NCBI RefSeq assembly: GCF_003144095.1
Contig: NZ_NSKH01000004.1
Span: 166,727-230,726 of the forward strand
Source of the DNA: Streptomyces sp. ICBB 8177
GTDB lineage: Bacteria > Actinomycetota > Actinomycetes > Streptomycetales > Streptomycetaceae
Reading direction: 5' to 3'
Length of the DNA: 64,000 nt
The notes below the pieces were generated by a model that was not told where the DNA came from, ran no database searches, and saw nothing but the letters and a program-made list of their open reading frames with translations. Of the stretch, positions 46,381 through 55,164 are shown piece by piece. Position 1 is the first letter of the stretch. The number at the start of each line of letters is the position of its first letter. The position numbers and the translations under genes were made by a program.

Positions 46381-46417
46381 GGCGGGCCGGCGGGGCGACC
46401 TCCCCCGCCGGCCCGCC
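46381..46417 (+). terminator. Terminator after the phosphoesterase gene
   Basis: A perfect 15-bp GC inverted repeat (46381-46395 with 46403-46417) with a 7-nt loop, 24 nt after the stop codon. Confidence 0.75.
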
Positions 46418-46508
46418 GGGGTCCGGCCGCCGGGAAGCGGACTCGTATATCCGGCATTCATCGCACTCCGTCAGCATGGTCGCATCGCCCATGCACAGCG
46501 GAGGTCGA

Positions 46509-47507
46509 GTGCCCGTGTACCTCGAAGACCCACCCCGGCGGCACCTCGAAACCCCCGGCGCGCCCGACGCGAGCGCCGAGCGGGAACACTGGTGGCCGAG
46601 TCTGGCCGATCCGCGCAAGCGTGCCACGTTCGCGAGCGTCAGTGCGGACCCCTCACTGGCGTTCGGCAGACCCCATCCCGCGCTGCTCCCCTACGTGCTC
46701 CAGTACACCGGCATCGCGGCCATGGGCGACGGCGCCGGCCTTCCCTCGGTGCAGCGTGTCCCGCCGGAGTGCGCGGTCATGCTGACCATCTCGCTGTCCG
46801 AGTCACCGCGCGGGAGCGTCATGGGGGCGGACGGCACCCGCGACCTGCCGGGGGCGGGACTCGCCGGGCTGCACGAGCGCTTCTACCTCATCGAGTACGC
46901 CGCCCGGCGCGGCAGCGCACTGCTGGTGGCCCTCACCCCGCCCGGCGCCTACGCGCTCTTCGGCTTGGCGATGCGTGAAGTGGCGAACGAACACGTGGCG
47001 TTGGGCGACCTGCTGGGCCGGCGCCGCGCGGACCGGCTCGTCGACGAGCTGGTGAGCGCGCCCACCTGGGACCACCGGTTCGCCGTGCTCGACCGCGTCC
47101 TGACCGCGCGCGCGTCCCAGGGCCGGGAGCCGGACGGCGTGCTGCTGCGGGCCTGGGAGGAGCTCGCGCGGTGTCAGGGCCAGGTGCGGATCGGGCGTCT
47201 CGCGGAGGAGCTGGGGTGCAGCCGAAGGTACCTGGAGAAGCGGTTCGGCGAGCAGGTCGGCCTCACGCCCAAGACGGTCGCCCGGATGTGGCGCTTCCAG
47301 CGGGCGACGCACCTGCTGATGGATCCCGGCGCGCCGACGTGGCGGGAGGTGTCGCACACCTGCGGCTACACCGACCAGGCGCATCTGGTGAAGGACTTCC
47401 GCCTCCTCGCCGGCTGCACCCCCACCCAGTTGCTCGGCCTGCACCCTCACCGGCCGGATCGAAGGCGTTCGCATTTTTCCAAGACCGGGCCGGACGAGCG
47501 CCGATAG
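46509..47507 (+). CDS. AraC-family transcriptional regulator
   Basis: About 332 aa. The C-terminal AraC DNA-binding domain is clear: RIGRLAEELGCSRRYLEKRFGEQVGLTPKTVARMWRFQRA (first helix-turn-helix) and WREVSHTCGYTDQAHLVKDFRLLAGCTPTQLL (second). The N-terminal part is an effector domain of the type found in DUF6597-like AraC proteins. The start is unclear: GGAGG lies 4 nt before GTG 46509 and 10 nt before GTG 46515, whereas ATG 46476 has no RBS. Target genes unknown; it is convergent with the sugar operon. Confidence 0.88.
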   Translation: MPVYLEDPPRRHLETPGAPDASAEREHWWPSLADPRKRATFASVSADPSLAFGRPHPALLPYVLQYTGIAAMGDGAGLPSVQRVPPECAVMLTISLSESPRGSVMGADGTRDLPGAGLAGLHERFYLIEYAARRGSALLVALTPPGAYALFGLAMREVANEHVALGDLLGRRRADRLVDELVSAPTWDHRFAVLDRVLTARASQGREPDGVLLRAWEELARCQGQVRIGRLAEELGCSRRYLEKRFGEQVGLTPKTVARMWRFQRATHLLMDPGAPTWREVSHTCGYTDQAHLVKDFRLLAGCTPTQLLGLHPHRPDRRRSHFSKTGPDERR

Positions 47508-47513
47508 CGTCGC

Positions 47514-47570
47514 GGCAGGCGGGTTCCCGGCCGGGGCGACGGGGGAACCCCGGCCGGGAACCCGCCTGCC
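47514..47570. terminator. Very strong bidirectional terminator (23-bp perfect stem)
   Basis: Arms 47514-47536 and 47548-47570 pair without mismatch around an 11-nt loop. It fills the gap between the AraC gene and the convergent sugar operon. Confidence 0.85.
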
Positions 47571-47588
47571 CTCGTCGTGGGCGGCGCG

Positions 47589-49223
47589 TCACGTACGCAG
47601 CCACACCGCGGTGTCCGGCGGCAGCCGATCCCCGTCCAGCGCACCGCTCGCCAGGAGCGGTGCGCGGTGCTCCGGGAGCCGCACGGCGTGCGGGGCGAGA
47701 TTGAGCACGCAGGCGAACGAGGCGTCCCGGCGGAAGGCCAGCACCCCGGGCCCCGCGTCCAACCACGTCAACGTGCCGTCACCCAGGGCGGGTTCGCGGC
47801 GGCGCAGGCGCAGGGCCGCGCGGTACAGCTCCAGCATGGAGTCCGGGTCGCCGCTCTGCGCCTCGGCGGTCCGCCCGGCCCAGTCGTCGGGCTGCGGCAG
47901 CCAGGGCTCCGCGCCGCCTTCGGGCCCGAAGCCGTAGGGGGGCCGCGTGCCGGACCAGGGCATCGGGACCCGGCAGCCGTCCCGTCCGGGGTCGGCTCCG
48001 CCGGTGCGCAGGTACATCGGGTCCTGACGGCGGTCCGCCGGGATGTCCTCCGCCTCGGGCAGTCCGAGTTCCTCCCCCTGGTAGAGGTAGACCGATCCGG
48101 GCAGCGCGAGCGTCAGCAGTGCGGCGGCCCGGGCCCTGCGGGTGCCGAGCGCCAGGTCGGTGGGGACGCCGTGGGCCTTGGTGGCGAAGTCGAAGCCGGT
48201 CTCCGCGCGGCCGTAGCGGGTGACCGTCCGCGTCACGTCGTGGTTGCACAGCACCCAGGTGGCGGGGGCGCCGACCGGGCGGTGCGCCGCGAGGGTGGTG
48301 TCCACGCACGTCCTGAGGCGTTCGGCGTCCCAGGGGCAGCACAGGAAGCCGAAGTTGAACGCGGTGTGCATCTCGTCGGGCCGCAGGTAGCGGGCGAACC
48401 GCTCGGGGTCGGGCGTCCACACCTCGCCGACGAGGATCCGGGCTCCGGGGTAGCCGTCGGCGACGGCCCGCCAGGAGCGGTAGATCTCGTGCAGGTCGTC
48501 GCGGTCGACGTACGGGTGCGGGTCGGGCTCGCCCCGCGCCGGCAGGTCGGGCAGCGCCGGGTCCTTCGTGAGCAGGGCGGCCGAGTCGACCCGGACGCCC
48601 GCCGCGCCCCGGTCGAACCAGAAGCGCAGCACCTCCTCGTGCTCTCGCCGCACCGCCGGGTGGGCCCAGTTGAGGTCGGGCTGGCGGGAGTCGAAGAGGT
48701 TGAGGTACCACTCGCCGGGGCTGCCGTCCGGTTCCGTGGTCCGGGTCCAGGCGGGGCCGCCGAACTGCGAGGGCCAGTTGGTGGGCGGCAGCTCACCGTG
48801 CGCGCCGCGGCCGGGGCGGAACCAGAACAGCTCACGGGCGGGGCTGCCGGGCCCGGCCGCGAGCGCCTCGCGGAACCAGGGGTGTTCCGCGGAGACGTGG
48901 TTGGGGACGATGTCGACGATGGTGCGCATGCCCAGGTCCAGCGCCTCCGCGATCAGCTTCTCGGCGTCGGCGAGAGTGCCGAACATCGGGTCGACGTCGC
49001 GGTAGTCGGCCACGTCGTAGCCGCCGTCGGCCATCGGCGAGGGGTACCAGGGGTTGAACCACAGCGCGTCGACGCCCAGTTCGCGCAGGTAGCCCAGGCG
49101 GGAGCGGACGCCGGCGAGGTCCCCGGTGCCGTCGCCGTCCGCGTCGGCGAAACTGCGCGGGTACACCTGGTAGATGACCGCGCCGCGCCACCAGGCGTCG
49201 TCGGTCGCGGAGATGTCTGCCAC
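47589..49223 (-). CDS. GH13 alpha-glucosidase (oligosaccharide hydrolase)
   Basis: A 544-aa cytoplasmic GH13 enzyme (no signal peptide). The four conserved regions are visible: DIVPNH (I), GVRVDSAALL with the nucleophile Asp (II), GEVW with the acid Glu (III) and LCNHDVTR (IV). The N-terminus WWRGAVIYQVYPRSFADADGDGTGDLAG is typical of alpha-glucosidase/oligo-1,6-glucosidase. It would split the oligosaccharides brought in by the ABC system just upstream, giving glucose. GTG 49223 has AAAGGA 6 nt before it. Last gene of the binding-protein/permease operon, 41 bp after the second permease. Confidence 0.93.
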   Translation of the reverse strand: MADISATDDAWWRGAVIYQVYPRSFADADGDGTGDLAGVRSRLGYLRELGVDALWFNPWYPSPMADGGYDVADYRDVDPMFGTLADAEKLIAEALDLGMRTIVDIVPNHVSAEHPWFREALAAGPGSPARELFWFRPGRGAHGELPPTNWPSQFGGPAWTRTTEPDGSPGEWYLNLFDSRQPDLNWAHPAVRREHEEVLRFWFDRGAAGVRVDSAALLTKDPALPDLPARGEPDPHPYVDRDDLHEIYRSWRAVADGYPGARILVGEVWTPDPERFARYLRPDEMHTAFNFGFLCCPWDAERLRTCVDTTLAAHRPVGAPATWVLCNHDVTRTVTRYGRAETGFDFATKAHGVPTDLALGTRRARAAALLTLALPGSVYLYQGEELGLPEAEDIPADRRQDPMYLRTGGADPGRDGCRVPMPWSGTRPPYGFGPEGGAEPWLPQPDDWAGRTAEAQSGDPDSMLELYRAALRLRRREPALGDGTLTWLDAGPGVLAFRRDASFACVLNLAPHAVRLPEHRAPLLASGALDGDRLPPDTAVWLRT

Positions 49224-49264
49224 GGGGAGTCCTTTCGTGTGCGGCCGGCCGGGCCGTGGGACGT

Positions 49265-50152
49265 TCAGCCCTTCAGGCCGCCGGCGGTGAGGCCGGACAT
49301 GATGTTGCGCTGGAAGAGCAGGAAGACCAGCAGGGTCGGCAGCGACGCGATCGCGAGGGCCGCGATCAGTTCGTTCTCGGTGACGCCGGTCGCCAGCGCG
49401 TAGATGCCGACGTTGAGGGTGCGGCGGGCCGGGTCGGGCTCGGTGAGCATCGGCCACAGGAAGTCCTTCCACACGTTGACGACGGCGAAGATGGACACGA
49501 CGCCGAGCACCGGCCGGGAGATCGGCAGCACGACCGAGCGCAGGGTGCGCAGTGGCGAGGCGCCGTCGATCGCGGCGGCGTCCAGCAGCTCCGTGGGAAT
49601 GGAGTCGAAGAACCGCTTGAGCAGGAAGATGGTGAAGGCGTTGGTGACCGAGGGCAGCCAGATCGCCCAGGGCGTGTCGAGCAGGTCGAGGTGCAGGAGC
49701 GGCAGGTCGAGCACGGTCAGGTACTGCGGTACGACGAGCACGGTGGCCGGGATCATCAGCGTCGCCAGCATCAGTGCGAGCACCACGTTGCCCAGTACCG
49801 GACGCAGCTTCGACAGCGAGTAGGCGGCGGCGACGTCCAGCACGAGTTGGAAGGCGAGCGCGCCGAACGCGTACCAGAGGGTGTTGACCAGCAGTCGGGC
49901 CAGGTCCAGGTCGCTCCATGCCTTGGCGTAGGTGGCCGGGTGCGGCTGGTGCGGGTAGAGGGTGGGCGGGTCCTGGATGATCTCGTGGGTGGTCTTCAGT
50001 CCTCCGGTGACCATCCAGTACAGAGGGCCGAGGAAGACCAGGGTGAAGACGGCGGTCACCAGGACGAACAGGGTCCAGTACAGCGCCTTGCCCCGCGGGC
50101 GGGCGAGCTGGACCGGGGAGATCAGGGTGCGGCTGTCGGGTGTGGTGGCCAT
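49265..50152 (-). CDS. Carbohydrate ABC transporter permease, MalG type
   Basis: A 295-aa inner-membrane permease with six predicted spans and the EAA loop (ELLDAAAIDGASPLRTLRSVVLP) that contacts the ATPase. The closing GLTAGGLKG is the usual C-terminus of this family. The gene follows the first permease after 6 bp, so they are co-translated. No ATPase gene is in the operon; in streptomycetes the shared MsiK ATPase encoded elsewhere usually serves such systems. Confidence 0.94.
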   Translation of the reverse strand: MATTPDSRTLISPVQLARPRGKALYWTLFVLVTAVFTLVFLGPLYWMVTGGLKTTHEIIQDPPTLYPHQPHPATYAKAWSDLDLARLLVNTLWYAFGALAFQLVLDVAAAYSLSKLRPVLGNVVLALMLATLMIPATVLVVPQYLTVLDLPLLHLDLLDTPWAIWLPSVTNAFTIFLLKRFFDSIPTELLDAAAIDGASPLRTLRSVVLPISRPVLGVVSIFAVVNVWKDFLWPMLTEPDPARRTLNVGIYALATGVTENELIAALAIASLPTLLVFLLFQRNIMSGLTAGGLKG

Positions 50153-50158
50153 GGTGTC

Positions 50159-51133
50159 CTAGTCCTGGTCCCGGCCGTCGCGGCTGAGTCGTACGTACAC
50201 GGCGGAGAAGAGGGCGAGCACGACGAGCAGCACGAGGCCGAGGGCCGCCGCGGCCCCGTAGTTGTCGAAGTTGAAGGCGTACTGGTACATGAGGTAGACG
50301 ACCGTCGTCGTGGAGCCCTGCGGCCCGGCGCCGCCGGTGAGCAGGAAGGGCTCGGTGAACACCTGCATCGTGGCGATGATCTGCATGAGCAGCATCAGCG
50401 AGAGGATCAGCCGGGTCTGCGGGACGGTGACGTGCCAGATCCGGCGCAGCAGTCCGGCGCCGTCCAGCTCGGCCGCCTCGTACAGTTCGCCGGGGATGCC
50501 CTGGAGCGCGGCCAGGTAGATCAGGGTGGCGCTGCCCATGTTCATCCAGGTGGAGGCGATGACCACGGACAGCAGCGCGGTGCCGGTCGACTGGAGCCAC
50601 TGCGACGTGGGCAGGTGCAGGGTGCGCAGGATGTGGTCGAACAGGCCGTAGCCGGGGTCGTAGAAGTACTTGAACAGCAGGACGGAGGCGACCGGTGGCA
50701 GCATCACCGGCAGGTAGACCAGCACCCGCAGGTAGCCCTGGCCGTGCCGGAACTCGTTGAGCAGCACGGCGACGAGGAACGGCACGACGAAGCCGAGCAG
50801 CAGGGCCAGGCACGTGTACTCGACCGTGTTGCGCCACGCCTGCCAGAACGCGGGGTCGTGCACGATCTGCCGGAGGTTGTGCCAGCCGGCCCAGGTGGTG
50901 CGCCCGCGGTGGGTGCGCTGGAAGGCGAGGACCACCTCGCGGACCATCGGGTACCAGGAGAAGAACCCGAAGCACAGCACGGCGCCGACGAGGAAGCCGT
51001 GCGCGGTCAGGTTGCGGCGCGCCGACCGCGCCAGGGCCGCCTTCCGTGACGCCTCGTCAGAATGCTGTGGTGGAGCGGTTGTCCGGGTCCCGGTGCGGCT
51101 GTCCTGGCCGCCGGGGACGACGAGTGCCGGCAT
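50159..51133 (-). CDS. Carbohydrate ABC transporter permease, MalF type
   Basis: A 324-aa permease. Basic cytoplasmic N-terminus, then six spans starting GFLVGAVLCFGFFSWYPMV, with the EAA loop ELYEAAELDGAGLLRRIWHVTVP. ATG 51133 is fixed by GGAGG 6 nt upstream, 17 bp after the binding-protein stop. It forms the channel with the MalG-type partner. Confidence 0.94.
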   Translation of the reverse strand: MPALVVPGGQDSRTGTRTTAPPQHSDEASRKAALARSARRNLTAHGFLVGAVLCFGFFSWYPMVREVVLAFQRTHRGRTTWAGWHNLRQIVHDPAFWQAWRNTVEYTCLALLLGFVVPFLVAVLLNEFRHGQGYLRVLVYLPVMLPPVASVLLFKYFYDPGYGLFDHILRTLHLPTSQWLQSTGTALLSVVIASTWMNMGSATLIYLAALQGIPGELYEAAELDGAGLLRRIWHVTVPQTRLILSLMLLMQIIATMQVFTEPFLLTGGAGPQGSTTTVVYLMYQYAFNFDNYGAAAALGLVLLVVLALFSAVYVRLSRDGRDQD

Positions 51134-51150
51134 GATGGTCCTCCGCCTCC

Positions 51151-52563
51151 CTACTGGCTGTTGGCCAGGACCTCGTCGACCTGCGCGGCGGCGGTGGACA
51201 GCAGCTTGTCCACGTTCGCCGAACGGTCGGTCAGCACGCCCGACATGGCGTTGTCCAGCACCTTGTAGATCTCCTGGGCGTTGGGCGGCTCCGCGCGGCC
51301 GGGCAGCGGATGAGCGGTGAACGCGGCGAAGTTGGCGACGGGCATGGTGGCGCTCGCGGCCTTGAGCCGGTCGTCGGTGGCCTTGGTGGCGCCGGTGTAG
51401 AACTCCGGCTGGGGTAGTCCCACGGGCAGCCCGTCGGCCTTGGTGCGGGCGTAGTCGAACTGGCCCTGCCCCTCTTTGAGGAACTTGAAGTCCAGCCAGG
51501 CGATGCCGGCCTTGATCTGGTCCGGGGTGTCGGACTTCTTGAACAGGTAGGCGTCGCCGCCGAGCAGGGTGCCCTTGCCGCCGGGCATCGGGCCCATCCC
51601 GTAGTCCTCGTAGTGGCCGCCGAGGGTCTCGACCATGTACGTGATGTCGTCCGGCGCCGCGATGAACATGCCGAGCTTGCCGGCCACCATCTGCTTTTGC
51701 AGGTCGCCCCACTTGAGCAGTTGGGTCTGACCCATGCTGTCGTCGTCCCAGCGCATGGCGTGCAGTGTGTCGAGGATCTGCCTGCCCTGGGCGTCGTCGA
51801 AGGTCGCCTTGGTGCCCGCGGCGTTGACGACGCTCGCGCCGAGGCCGTCCATCTCGGCCGTGAAGTGCCAACCGCCGTTGTTGCCCGCGCTGTAGTCGCC
51901 GTACCCGGCGATGCCGTGGCCGAGGGCGGCGATGGCCTTGGCGTCGGCGCGCACCTGCTCCCAGGTGGCGGGCGGCTTGTCCGGGTCGAGGCCGGCCTCC
52001 TTGAACAACTTGCGGTTGATCAGGATGCCCATGGTGTAGTCACTGGCGGGCAGCCCGTAGAGCTTGCCGCTGTCCTTCTCGACGTCGAGCACGTCGGGGG
52101 CGATGTCGTCGAGCGTGGGTACCGTGCGCCGGTTGACGTACGGCGTGATGTCGGCCGCCTGTCCGGCGTCGAGCACCTGCGGCAGGTCGGTGAAGTAGCT
52201 GTAGAAGACGTCCGGTTCCGTGCCGCCCTTCAGCTGCGCGGCGAAGGTCGCCGGGTCCTCGCACTGCCCGGTGGTGGACTTACCGTCCACGGTGACGTTC
52301 GGGTAGAGCTTGTGGAACGCGGCGACGTCCTCGTTCCACTCCTTCAGCTCCGGCTTCTTGGTGGCCGGCGGCATGCAGTCGATGGTGATCGTGACCTTGG
52401 TCTTCGGGTCGAGCGGCGCCGAGGCGTCGGCCGGTGCGGCGCCCGATCCGCTCGCGCCACCGGATCCGCCGGAGCACGCGACGCCGGTCAGCCCGAGACC
52501 GGCGACCACCACCGCGGCCACCAGCGCACGGCTGCGCCGTCTCGTCGTACGAGGTCTTGTCAT
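51151..52563 (-). CDS. Sugar-binding lipoprotein of ABC transporter
   Basis: A 470-aa extracellular solute-binding protein family 1 member. The signal ends in a lipobox GLTGVAC, so the protein is lipid-anchored, followed by a Gly/Ser linker. The periplasmic-binding fold begins at KVTITIDCMPPATKKPELKEWNEDVAAFHKLYPNV. It captures the oligosaccharides released outside, most likely by the divergent GH87 alpha-1,3-glucanase. ATG 52563 has AAGGGA 6 nt upstream. First gene of a four-gene operon controlled by the CTTGCGCAAG operator. Confidence 0.93.
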   Translation of the reverse strand: MTRPRTTRRRSRALVAAVVVAGLGLTGVACSGGSGGASGSGAAPADASAPLDPKTKVTITIDCMPPATKKPELKEWNEDVAAFHKLYPNVTVDGKSTTGQCEDPATFAAQLKGGTEPDVFYSYFTDLPQVLDAGQAADITPYVNRRTVPTLDDIAPDVLDVEKDSGKLYGLPASDYTMGILINRKLFKEAGLDPDKPPATWEQVRADAKAIAALGHGIAGYGDYSAGNNGGWHFTAEMDGLGASVVNAAGTKATFDDAQGRQILDTLHAMRWDDDSMGQTQLLKWGDLQKQMVAGKLGMFIAAPDDITYMVETLGGHYEDYGMGPMPGGKGTLLGGDAYLFKKSDTPDQIKAGIAWLDFKFLKEGQGQFDYARTKADGLPVGLPQPEFYTGATKATDDRLKAASATMPVANFAAFTAHPLPGRAEPPNAQEIYKVLDNAMSGVLTDRSANVDKLLSTAAAQVDEVLANSQ

Positions 52564-52611
52564 GAGCTGTCCCTTCCGCTGAGTGGCGTTGAACGTACAG
52601 AAGCCGAAGGG

Positions 52612-52621
52612 CTTGCGCAAG
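52612..52621. promoter_or_regulatory. LacI-type operator at the sugar operon promoter
   Basis: CTTGCGCAAG is a perfect 10-bp palindrome 49 bp upstream of the binding-protein ATG. A related CTTGCTTGCTTGCG run lies at 52660-52673 nearer the GH87 gene. Both fit the CTTGC/GCAAG half-sites known for maltose/alpha-glucoside LacI regulators in streptomycetes. Confidence 0.7.
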
Positions 52622-52659
52622 AAGTTGCGTTGATCCATCGCGGAATTTACGCACAGCAT

Positions 52660-52673
52660 CTTGCTTGCTTGCG
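52660..52673. promoter_or_regulatory. CTTG direct-repeat cluster at the divergent promoter
   Basis: CTTGCTTGCTTGCG holds three CTTG half-sites in a row, 113-126 bp before the GH87 start. Likely a second site for the same LacI regulator serving the GH87 gene. Confidence 0.5.
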
Positions 52674-52785
52674 AAGGGCGCTCCTATGGTGTGCACGCTC
52701 CTCCCCCACCGCACGCCGTGCGGCCGACGCGCGGGCGCCCCGCACGACGCCCCCGCCGAGACGTGAAGAAGGTGCAGCACAGGGC

Positions 52786-55053
52786 ATGGACACACACCGC
52801 AGAAAGACCCACCACCCCCCACGCCGACCGGTCACCGCCCGGCTGGTCGCGGCGGCGGCCGTCTGCGCGACGGCTGTCGCGCTCGCCTCCCCCGCCCACG
52901 CGGCCGGTTCCGGGCACCGTGCGCATCCGGCCGCAGACCGCCCCGCCGCGGTCACCGGCGGCCAGGGCGCGAGCGTCCCGTTCACCGAGTACGAGGCGGA
53001 GAACGCGGCCACCAACGGCACCGTCATCGGCCCCGACTACACCCAGGGCACCGTCGCCTCCGAGGCGTCAGGCCGCAGGGCGGTGCGGCTCAGCGGCCAG
53101 GGCCAGTACGTGGAGTTCACCCTCACCGCACCGGCGAACGCGGTCGACGTCTCGTACAACCTGCCGCAGGGCAGCAGCGGTTCGCTCGCCGTGTACGTCA
53201 ACGGCACGCGTGTCTCCAAGACGCTGCCGGTCACCTCGAAGTACTCCTACGTCAGTACGCCCAACATCGGCGGCTCCAAGACCCACCACTTCTTCGACGA
53301 CGCGCGGATGCTGCTCGGCCAGAACCTCCAGGCCGGCGCGAAGGTGAGGTTCCAGGTCGACTCCGACAGCACCGGCGGCCCGTTCACCATCGACCTCGCC
53401 GACTTCGAGCAGGTGGCCGCGCCCGCCGCGCAGCCGTCGGGCTCCCTGTCGGTGACCGACTACGGCGCGGACCCAAGCGGCCAGGGAGACTCGACCAACG
53501 CCTTCGACCAGGCCATCTCGGCGGCGCGTTCGCAGGGCAAGGAGGTGTGGATCCCGCAGGGCGTCTTCACCATCACCTCGCCCCTGCCGGTGGACGGCAT
53601 CACCCTGATCGGCGCGGGCGAGTGGTACTCCGAACTGCACGGCACCCACCTGATCGACATGTCCAGCGCGCAGGGCGACGTGAAGCTGGAGAACTTCGCC
53701 GCCATCGGCGAGGTGACCACCCGCAACGACAGCTCGCCGGACAACTTCGTCAACGGCAGCCTCGGTTCGGGCTCGGTCGTCTCCGGCCTGTGGATCCAGC
53801 ACGAGAAGGTCGGCCTGTGGCTGGAGGGCACCAACACGAACCTCCAGGTCACCGGCAACCGCATCCTGGACACCACGGCCGACGGCATCAACATCAACGG
53901 CACCGCGACCGGCGCGGTGATCAAGGACAACTACATCCGCAACACCGGTGACGACGGCCTGGCGATGTGGTCGCTGTACGCGCCGGACACCGACGACTCG
54001 TTCGTCGACAACACCGTCGTCCAGCCCAACCTGGCCAACGGCATCGCCCTCTACGGCGGCAAGGACCTCACCGTCCAGGGCAACTACGTGGCCGACACCA
54101 ACGCGCTCGGCAGCGGCATCGCCATCTCCAACCAGGCGTTCCTCCAGCCGTTCAACCCGCTGTCGGGCACCATCACCGTCGCCGACAACACCATCGAGCG
54201 CGGCGGCGCGATGAACCCCAACTGGAACCACCCGATGGGCGCGCTGCGAGTGGACTCCTACGACTACGCGATCTCCAACCCCGTTAACATCACCGACACC
54301 GTCATCAAGGACAGCCCCTACAGCGCCTTCGAGTTCGTCTCCGGCGGCGGCCACGGCTACCCGATCACCAACGTGACGGTCAAAGGCGCCTCGGTGACGA
54401 ACACCGGCACGGTGGTCGTGCAGAACGAGACGCAGGGCTCGGCGACCTTCTCCGACGTCACCGCGAGCGGCGTCGGCGCGGCGGGTGTCTACAACTGCCC
54501 CTACCCCTCGGGCAGCGGCACCTTCGCCGTGACCGACGGCGGGGGCAACTCCGGCTGGAGCAGCACCTGGAACGACTGCTCGACCTGGCCCACCCCGAAC
54601 GGCGGCAACCCCGGCGGCGGCACGCCCGGCACCGGCAACCTCGCCCTGCACCGTCCCGTCTCCGACACCGGCCACCAGGACGTCTACGTGGCGTCGAACG
54701 CGGTGGACGGCGACGCCAACACCTACTGGGAGAGCACCGACAACGCCTTCCCGCAGTCCTTCACCGTGGACCTGGGCTCGACGCAGGCGGTCGGACGGCT
54801 GGTGCTCAAGCTTCCGCCCAGCAGTGCGTGGGGCGCGCGGACGCAGACCCTCTCCGTGCTCGGCAGCACCGACGGCTCCGCCTACTCCACGCTGGTGGGA
54901 TCGAAGGGGTACACGTTCGACCCGGCGAGCGGGAACACCGCGACGGTGACCCTCCCGTCGGGCACCAGCACCCGCTACCTGCGACTGACGTTCACCGGGA
55001 ACACCGAATGGCCGGCGGGCCAGCTGTCGGAGTTCGAGGCGTACGCGCAGTGA
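52786..55053 (+). CDS. Secreted GH87 alpha-1,3-glucanase (mycodextranase type)
   Basis: A 755-aa exported enzyme cutting alpha-1,3-glucan (mutan or nigeran of fungal walls). Signal peptide to AHAA near 37; CBM6/35-like sugar-binding domain (YEAENAATNGTVIG, about 65-205); beta-helix catalytic domain (from VTDYGADPSGQGD, about 215-600); Gly/Pro linker; C-terminal F5/8 discoidin domain (LALHRPVSDTGHQDVYVASNAVDG, 620-755). Three Asp stand at 366 (TADGIN) and 389/390 (TGDDGLA), the 23-residue spacing I recall for the catalytic Asp trio of characterised GH87 enzymes. ATG 52786 has only a weak SD. Divergent from the ABC operon and probably co-controlled with it. Confidence 0.88.
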   Translation: MDTHRRKTHHPPRRPVTARLVAAAAVCATAVALASPAHAAGSGHRAHPAADRPAAVTGGQGASVPFTEYEAENAATNGTVIGPDYTQGTVASEASGRRAVRLSGQGQYVEFTLTAPANAVDVSYNLPQGSSGSLAVYVNGTRVSKTLPVTSKYSYVSTPNIGGSKTHHFFDDARMLLGQNLQAGAKVRFQVDSDSTGGPFTIDLADFEQVAAPAAQPSGSLSVTDYGADPSGQGDSTNAFDQAISAARSQGKEVWIPQGVFTITSPLPVDGITLIGAGEWYSELHGTHLIDMSSAQGDVKLENFAAIGEVTTRNDSSPDNFVNGSLGSGSVVSGLWIQHEKVGLWLEGTNTNLQVTGNRILDTTADGININGTATGAVIKDNYIRNTGDDGLAMWSLYAPDTDDSFVDNTVVQPNLANGIALYGGKDLTVQGNYVADTNALGSGIAISNQAFLQPFNPLSGTITVADNTIERGGAMNPNWNHPMGALRVDSYDYAISNPVNITDTVIKDSPYSAFEFVSGGGHGYPITNVTVKGASVTNTGTVVVQNETQGSATFSDVTASGVGAAGVYNCPYPSGSGTFAVTDGGGNSGWSSTWNDCSTWPTPNGGNPGGGTPGTGNLALHRPVSDTGHQDVYVASNAVDGDANTYWESTDNAFPQSFTVDLGSTQAVGRLVLKLPPSSAWGARTQTLSVLGSTDGSAYSTLVGSKGYTFDPASGNTATVTLPSGTSTRYLRLTFTGNTEWPAGQLSEFEAYAQ

Positions 55054-55111
55054 GCCGCAGGAGGGACTGACGCCGCGTCACCCACCTGACAGAGCTGACG
55101 AGGCGTCAACG

Positions 55112-55153
55112 CCGTGGCGTCGAGGGATCGTTACGCACCCCTCGACGCCACGG
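55112..55153. terminator. Bidirectional terminator between GH87 and LacI genes
   Basis: A perfect 15-bp inverted repeat (55112-55126 with 55139-55153) with a 12-nt loop in the gap between the two convergent genes. Confidence 0.85.
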
Positions 55154-55164
55154 CCGCGGGCGGT

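Noticed and set aside
49224-50975. N-terminal extension of the GH13 frame across the permease genes
   Set aside because: The GH13 enzyme begins at GTG 49223 with a good RBS; the upstream frame is a shadow of the permeases.
49256-51049. A 597-codon plus-strand frame across the two permease genes
   Set aside because: His/Gln/Val-rich shadow with no domain; the permease EAA loops are on the other strand.
51613-52785. N-terminal extension of the GH87 frame opposite the binding-protein gene
   Set aside because: The signal peptide starts at ATG 52786; the upstream part is antisense to a real lipoprotein gene.
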